Source: Neofusicoccum parvum (Eukaryota > Ascomycota > Dothideomycetes > Botryosphaeriales > Botryosphaeriaceae). Taken from it: a stretch of 64,000 bases of DNA. The DNA is taken from the NCBI GenBank assembly GCA_020912385.1, contig CP087209.1:1-64000 (forward strand), read 5' to 3'. The notes under the pieces are model-generated. The model did not search any database. It was given only the letters and a program-made list of their open reading frames with translations, and had not been told where the DNA came from. Positions 57,596-64,000 of the stretch are shown here, piece by piece (position 1 is the stretch's first letter; the number at the start of each line of letters is the position of its first letter). A program made the translations under genes and the position numbers.

Positions 57596-57896
57596 TGTGA
57601 CGATTTAGACCGTCAACATCTCATTCTCCAGGTAACAGGGAGGTGAAGGAAGGAGAAGCTTCGACTTTGGACTAGGAACGCCGAACCGTGGCCTGTTTAC
57701 TGAGGGAAGACACTTGGCCAGAACGTACTAGAAAGGGAAGCCTAGGCCCGGCCGTTTAAACTTTTGACTAGCACCTGGACTATGTATATAAACTCCCCTC
57801 TTCCTCCCCTATTCCTTTCCTTTTCTTTTTCTTTTCTTTAGCTTAGAAACTTTAGTCAATTTCGAGAATCTGACTTGTTCTTCTTGAGTCGTGATA
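57596..57896 (+). repeat. 5' LTR of chromovirus
   Basis: TGTGACGATTTAGACCGTC to GAGTCGTGATA. A TATA-like TATGTATATAAAC lies near 57782. It aligns along its length with 63463-63757, with many transitions and a few small length differences. Confidence 0.9.
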
Positions 57897-58193
57897 CTTT
57901 TCTAAGCTCACCCAACCACTTCGGCTTACTCTTACTCAACCATCAGCTGGCTTGCCCTGATTTCTAAGAAGACGAAGCCACCCTTTCACTTATCCTACTC
58001 GCTCACCAATCAGATGACCCGCTCTCTGACCACCGAGTAAGTATTACCACTCTATCAAACACCCATCTGACCAGCCGGCTCGCCCTGGTCACTTCTCATC
58101 ACTTCTCATCACTTCTCATCACTTCTTACCAACCCCTCCTTCGTTTAGTTTCCAGCAGGCTTGCCCTGGTAAACGAACGTTGGACCTACCACT

Positions 58194-59605
58194 ATGTCGG
58201 CTCCCGGATCGAGCGCTCGCGGCGCCAGACGTACCAAGGAGCCTAAGGGAAAGGAAAAGGAAAAGGAGCAAGACGCTCCTAAGGCAATTGAACAGCTACT
58301 CCCTATAACCTCCGATGATGTGCTCTTCCAGTACACACCCCACAACCACCTGGGCGGAGGTGAGATTCAGGATTTCACTATGAACCCCTTCCAACACGAG
58401 AAGATCTCCTTGTTTAGCATCTTGAAGAACGAGGAAGAGATGGAAGTCCTCTTCTAGGACATAGGCAAGGTCAAGTATCTTATAGGAGACCTCCTCCAGT
58501 ACATTTAGGAAGAGCAAGGAAAGAAGACAGAGGCCACCGTTGAGTTTAACGAGCTTCTTAGGAACTTTAAGAACCTTGAAGAAGGAAGCGCGTAGATCCG
58601 CTAGGAGAATAAGGAGCTTACTGCAGAGCAAGGCATCCTCAAGGCTGAACTAGAGCGCGCCAGACGGTAGAACAAGGACCTCAGAGAGCCGAACGTCACT
58701 TTCAGCTACCGGCCCACCGCAGGACGTCAATCCCCTGGAAACCAGTCTGAGCTGAGCTCCGTTCCTGACAGTCAGCCAACTATGGAAACCCTAGTCCGCT
58801 CCCTAATATCTCAGCATCAGGGAGGACGTTCCGCGAAGCTATCTAATCCTCTACAGTTTACTGGAGAACCCGAGAAGGAGCCTTCCTTTAGGCATTAGAA
58901 GGCGGAGATACACAACAAGCTGGAGGTCAACGCAGACCACTACAAGACTAAACGGGCCAAGATCTCTTACATCTTCTCATACACCACTAGAACTGCCTCG
59001 GACACCATCCGGCCTAACGTTCATGATGGACCTGCCGTATTCCAGACGGCAGAGGAAGCCTTTACACTCCTTACATCCATATTTAATGACCCTCACTTCA
59101 TCCAGAACAAGCGTCAGGAGTTCCGCCGCTTCTACCAGAATACCACGCCCTTCAACTCCTTCTACGCCAAGTTCATTGCTCTCGCCACGGAATCTGAACT
59201 TCCCAGGGACTAGTGGTTCGAGGAGATATGGACTCGCCTCTCAGGAGGACTTCGTTATGGACTGGCGCCCGTCAAGGACTCCCTAAACTCCAGCTTCCAG
59301 GACCTTACGGCTCGTGCCCGTACGCTGGACAGGGAACTCCAGAACGATATCAAGGCGGTAGAGAAGAAGAAGGAGCGTGCTAATAAACTCCTAAAGAACA
59401 CTAAGCCAACGGTGGAGCGTACTACCTCTGGGCAGGAACAGAAGAAGTTACTGACGGTTGAGGAGCGGGATTCTCACCGTAAGGAAGGCCGTTACTTCCA
59501 CTACTATTAGAAAGGGCACATGGCTAACGCCTGCCCTACCAAGGCGGTTACCATCGCCAATGCTAAGCCGGACTCTGGATCAGCTAAAGACTCGGGAAAA
59601 GAGTA
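58194..59605 (+). pseudogene. Chromovirus gag remnant
   Basis: Starts MSAPGSSARGARRTKEP and keeps one frame to about 59605 through at least eight TAG codons. The capsid-like region includes LQFTGEP, TASDTIRPN and RQEFRRFYQNTTPFNSFYAKF. The zinc knuckle near 59495-59530 has lost Cys residues (reads YFHYY then KGHMANACP), consistent with G-to-A change at TGC codons. Confidence 0.85.
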
Positions 59606-59740
59606 ACTCCTGGTAAAGACGCGCCTAGGAGTGAGGAAAAGGTTTTGTTTACTAGGGTATAGATCACTTCCCTCTAGCATCCTAACCCAGAACCTATCAT
59701 TGCACACTGTACACTATCTAGTCGAGGAAAGAAAATACAG

Positions 59741-62700
59741 GTGGATGCAATGGTTAATACCGGAGCCCTTGTATATGCTACTGTGAGCAAGAACCTCGCG
59801 CACCACATGATAGAAGAGCTTGGAATTGTACCTACCCCCCTCTCCAAGCCAATCCCCTACACCGTTGCAGACGGACGAAGCGGAAAGCCCATCACCTATA
59901 AGATCTGCCCACACCTCCAAGTCAGGGATCACTGGGAGGCTACGTCTCCCCTCCTCATCATGGACCTGGGAAACCATGATATGCTGCTGGGAAAGGGCTG
60001 GCTGCAGGCTCACGGTGCACTGCCAGACGCAAACAGCAACTCAGTCACGTTCAAGCCAGACTTCTGCACGCACCCTGGTAAACCCAAGGTAGTAGAGCTG
60101 AGAAAGCTTAATTCAACAACGCCTCCCAAGGTAGAACCATGGCGACCCCAAAGAATCCTTACCAGGAACTCCTTCCAAGCTGACATGAAGGAATCCCTCA
60201 AGGAAATAAGGAAGGAACTAGCCAAGAGTGTGAAAGAAGGACCCCCACCAGCTAGGAAGAAAGTACTAAAGCAGGATATGCAGCTCGTGACTGTAGAAGG
60301 ATTCCTACGCTCACTGAAGTAAGAAGGCACTAAAGTGTACCACCTCCGCCTCTAGGAGTTACTCGAAGAGGAGGAGCAGGCTAGGATCAACGCCTTTTAA
60401 CAGTAGCTGCCTGAAGAGCTAAAGAAACTCACCCCTTAGTTACCGAAATGGCTGCAGGACCTGGCAGAAAACTTCTCCAAGCAGAGATCAGACGAGCTCC
60501 CCCTATCAAGGCCTTGTAACTATAAGATTGAGCTCAACCAGGACCCGGAGCTACGCACGCCGCCTCTATACCGCATGTCCACTGATGAGCTCGCGGCTAC
60601 AAAGGACTACATTGAGGAGAACCTGGGAAAGGGGTTTATTAAAGCGAGTAGAGCACCGTTTGGTTCACCCATCCTCATGGTAAGAAAGGCTAATAGGGGA
60701 TTCCGTTTCTATATGGACTACCGGCGCCTCAACGCCGCTATAAAGAAAAACAAATACCCGCTCCCACTGATTGACGAGACGCTAGCCCGGCTTACTAGGA
60801 CGCGTTACTTCTCCAAGATTGACGTTAGACAAGCATTCTATAGGATTCGGATACACGAAGACTCCAAGGACCTTACAACCTTCTAGACGCGCTACGGATT
60901 ATACCGCTACAACGTCCTACCCTTTAGATTGTGCAATGGACCTGCCACCTTCCAGCAGTATATGAACGAGGTTATAATGGCCGGATTGGACGACTTCTGC
61001 TCAGTGTTCATGGACGACATTCTGGTCTACAGTAAGACAAGAAAAGAGCATAGAGAACAGGTACGACTGGTCCTTAAGAAACTTAGAGAAGTAGGCCTTC
61101 AAGCGGACATTAAGAAATATAAATTTAAGGTCATCGAGACTCGCTTCCTTGGCCTCATTATCGGGCGAGACGGAATCCAGATGGACCCCTAGAAGGTTAC
61201 AGCCATCCTAGAATGGAAAGCCCCAATCTCTCTCCGAGGAGTGCGCTTATTCCTAGGCCTCTATAACTACTACCGCCGGTTTATCAAGAACTACTCGAGG
61301 ATTGCAAAACCACTTACCGACCTGACCAAGAACAAGGTGGCGTGGGCCTGGACGCCGAAGTATAAGGCCGCCTTCCAAGCACTAAAGGACGCCGTCCGCT
61401 CAGACCTAGTACTTCGACATTTCGACCCGGCGAAGCCCATCTTCCTCGAAGTGGACTCTTCTAACTACGTTAGTGGGGGAGTTCTCTCTCAGAAGGACGA
61501 GGAGGGAAAGCTACACCCAGTGGCCTACTTCTCCAAGAAGCTCTCTGATACGGAATGCAATTATACTATTTACGATAAGGAACTCTTTGCTATCATCCAC
61601 GCCTTTCAGGAATGGAGCCCCGAGTGTAGGAGTGCCTAGGAGCCTATCCAGGTATTCACTAATTACGAGACTCTTAAGACATTTATAACTAACAAGCAGC
61701 TCTCCCGTCGCTAGATCCGTTGGGTAGAGGAGCTCGCCGAGTACAACTTCAAGATCATTCCTATTACCGGAAAGAGGAACGAGAGGGCAGACGCTCTCTC
61801 TCGCCGCGAGCAGGATTTACCGGTGAATGACTCCGACTCGCGCCTAACCACTATGAACTGTACCGCTCTTCCACCTGGGAGCTTCACTCTATCTCCCCTT
61901 GAGCCGTTTAAGGACCCGGATCTCCCTATAGAGCTACGGGCAGCTAACAGGGCAGACGACGCCTTAACTATAATCCGCTAGGACGTCAGCAAGCATCCGG
62001 AGTACACGGTGCGTAATAGCCTACTCATCTTCTAGGAAAACCGCCTTGTAGTGTCTCAGGACGACCGGCTAAGGACGAAGCTTATTTCAGCCGCTCACCA
62101 ACCTCCCGCAACAGGACACCCTGGTATCCAGCATACCTGGGAGCTCCTGAAGGAAAGATACTACTGGAACGGTATAAAAAAGGCAGTAAAACGGTACGTG
62201 TAGAACTACCACTCCTATAAGAGAGCCAAGTACAAGATGGAGTCCTATAATAGCCTTCTCAAGCCGCTCCCCATCGGAGATCAACCGTAGAAGCACCTAT
62301 CTTGTGACTTTATTACAAAGCTACCTAACTGCCAGGGATTTACCGCCGTACTCGTGGTGGTGGACCGGTTTTCAAAAATGCGGCACTTTATTCTTTGCCA
62401 TAACACCACCACTGCGAACCAGATGGCACAGCTATTCAGGGACAATATCTAGAAGTACTATAGCTTACCAGACACCATCGTCTCGGACCGAGGACCTCAG
62501 TTCATTAGTGAGTTCTAGCAGGGACTCTACAAGCTCCTACAGATCGACCACCACCTCTCAACAGCCTACCACCCTAAGACAGATGGACAGATAGAAAACG
62601 CTAACAAGGAAATGGAAATCTACCTCCGCTATTACGTCAGCTACCATCAGGACGATTAGGTAGACTGGCTGGCTTCTACGGAGTACGCCGCTAATGGAAA

Positions 62701-63400
62701 CGTCTCCACCTCGTCCACAGTGAGTCCCTTCTTCGTAGTCTATAGATACGAGCCTCGCCTATCCTTTAACTGGACACCTACACCTCCGGCTCCCACCGCC
62801 GCGGCTACCTAGAGCAGGGAAAGAGCCAACGAGATGGTAGAAAAGATGTAGAAGGTCTGGAAGTTTATAAAATTCCACCTGTAGCAATCCCAGGAGAAAC
62901 AGGTGGAGTTCGCCAACCGCTATAGAAAGGATGTGTCCTACGAGGTGGGAGACAGGGTGTTCATTTCTACCAAAGACATGAACCTAGATCGGCCCTCGCG
63001 GAAGCTGGGATGGACACGGATTGGACTATATTCCATTATTGAAAAGGTAGGAACCGCTTACCGCCTTCAGCTACCGCCGGGCATCAACCGTACCAACGTT
63101 TTCCATCCAAACAAACTCACGAGAGACGACGGCAACCCCCTACCAGGCTAGATACCGGAGCCGCAGCCCGCGGTGCAAGTAGATAATAAAGAGGAGTACG
63201 TGGTAGAGTCTATTCTCGACTCCTGCCTTACTGGAAAAGGGAAAAAGCTCCAGTACAGAGTCTAGTAGGCAGACTGGCCACCAGATCTACAGTGGTATCT
63301 AGCAGGTAACTTCAACCACGCCGCAGGAAAACTCAAGGAATTCCACGACTCCTACCCGGAGAAGCCCGGTCCACCAAAGGAACTCACACGGTGGATTTAA
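59741..63400 (+). pseudogene. Chromovirus pol remnant with chromodomain
   Basis: Protease region with VNTGAL where the catalytic Asp should be (Asn instead). Reverse transcriptase has FMDDIL at about 61007-61024 and KYPLPLIDETL. RNase H has FLEVDSSNY and YTIYDKEL. Integrase has GHPGIQHTWELL, DFITKLP and IVSDRGPQF. A chromodomain-like tail (YVVESILDS...LQYRV, then ADWPPDLQWYL) ends near 63400. About twenty TAG and a few TAA codons interrupt it. No intact enzyme can be made from this copy. Confidence 0.88.
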
Positions 63401-63448
63401 GAAAACGATAAAGCTATCGAGTGAGGTCATCACCAGAAGCTCTCGCTT

Positions 63449-63459
63449 AAGAGGGGGGG
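63449..63459 (+). other. Polypurine tract
   Basis: AAGAGGGGGGG just before the 3' LTR: the expected plus-strand priming site of an LTR retrotransposon. Confidence 0.8.
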
Positions 63460-63462
63460 TAA

Positions 63463-63757
63463 TATAACAATTCAGACCGTCAACATCTCATTCTCCAGAA
63501 AACTAAGCCTAATTAGGCTAAAGCACTTATCTGAGACAAGATATCTAAGACACGGGGTTTACTAAGAGCAAACACTTAGCGGGAACGTACAGGAAAGGGA
63601 AGCCTAAGACCGGCTATTCAACTTCTAACTAGCACCTAGGCTGGATATATAAGTTACTCTCTTCCTCCTCTATTTTCTTTCTTTTCTCTTTCTTTTCTCT
63701 AGCTTAGAAACTTTAGTCAATTTTAAGAATCTAACTTGTTCTTCTTAAGTCGTAACA
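63463..63757 (+). repeat. 3' LTR of chromovirus
   Basis: TATAACAATTCAGACCGTC to TTAAGTCGTAACA. The expected TG start is now TA, fitting G-to-A mutation; the CA end is kept here but is TA in the 5' LTR. Confidence 0.88.
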
Positions 63758-64000
63758 CCGCTACTATAAACCCTCATTGTTCAATAACAAGCTTAATATT
63801 AGTTACAGGCTATAGTATATTTCTAAAACTATATAAAAGCCTATAAATATTAGAGTCTAAAGCCATAGGAGAAGCCTTAGAGGAGTAGATTATATAATAC
63901 TAAGTAATTCTTATATTTAAGTTATTCTCTTCTTCTACTTTCTTTTCTTCTCTCCTTAAGTCTTAGCTTAATATATATAGCGTAATAAACCTTTCAGCGA
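63758..64000. other. Degenerate AT-rich sequence
   Basis: RIP-like texture. TTCTTCTACTTTCTTTTCTT followed by CTTAAGTCTTAGCTT near 63930-63975 faintly resembles the chromovirus LTR, so another decayed copy may begin here. No gene. Confidence 0.5.

Larger units (their letters stand above)
57596..63757 (+). mobile_element. Ty3-type chromovirus LTR retrotransposon, RIP-decayed
   Basis: About 6.2 kb between two LTRs of about 300 bp, with gag, protease, reverse transcriptase, RNase H, integrase and a C-terminal chromodomain in Ty3 order. Many in-frame stops, almost all TAG, make it non-coding. The flanking five bases differ (ATAAC and CCGCT), so no target duplication remains. Confidence 0.93.

Noticed and set aside
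57591..63762. Target-site duplication for the chromovirus
   Set aside because: The flanking five bases differ (ATAAC and CCGCT). The ends may be rearranged, so a clean insertion cannot be claimed.

Overview
The window is the left end of a chromosome of a filamentous ascomycete (Pezizomycotina). It opens with (CCCTAA)n telomere repeats. Its genes carry short GT-AG introns of about 45-115 bp, and its transposons show C-to-T / G-to-A decay of the kind left by repeat-induced point mutation (RIP). I cannot name the species. All assignments come from reading translations and motifs by eye; no database search was run.

Layout. 1-3054: telomere and AT-rich subtelomeric low-complexity DNA, with a GC-rich six-copy minisatellite. 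3055-9355 (minus): a telomere-linked RecQ-type helicase (TLH), full length but frame-disrupted in low-complexity tracts. 9096-10447: a tandem duplication of its 5' end whose second copy is mutated. 10448-18744: RIP-decayed DNA, a LINE relic, a younger 5'-truncated LINE and a scrap of LTR. 18754-57458: a gene-dense, mostly GC-rich island of 18 genes that reads as one diterpenoid biosynthetic cluster, much of it arranged as divergent pairs. 57596-63757: a RIP-decayed Ty3-type chromovirus. The rest is degenerate AT-rich sequence.

The cluster carries its own isoprenoid supply: HMG-CoA synthase, an HMG-CoA reductase without a sterol-sensing domain, mevalonate kinase, an IPP isomerase with two in-frame stops, and GGPP synthase. 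Its cyclase has a class II DxDD site but no class I site. Where the class I catalytic domain should be, the frame runs through an Asn-Gly-rich linker into a SMP-30/gluconolactonase-like beta-propeller, giving a predicted 1137-residue fusion. A tyrosine-phosphatase-family gene is divergent from it. Tailoring genes are three P450s, a Baeyer-Villiger-type flavin monooxygenase, an alcohol and an aldehyde dehydrogenase, a PRISE-like reductase, an alpha/beta hydrolase, a SnoaL-like secreted protein and a GXWXG/DUF4334 protein. An AflR-type Zn(II)2Cys6 regulator sits in the middle. Six upstream regions share a CGG-N-CCG palindrome.

My reading (inference): GGPP is cyclised to a labdane-type diphosphate, dephosphorylated by the phosphatase, oxidised, and then lactonised or cleaved by the monooxygenase and the lactonase-like domain. 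Four LTR-derived insertions lie within or at the edge of the island; three are solo LTRs with perfect 5-bp target duplications, two of them nested, and the fourth is a fragment.
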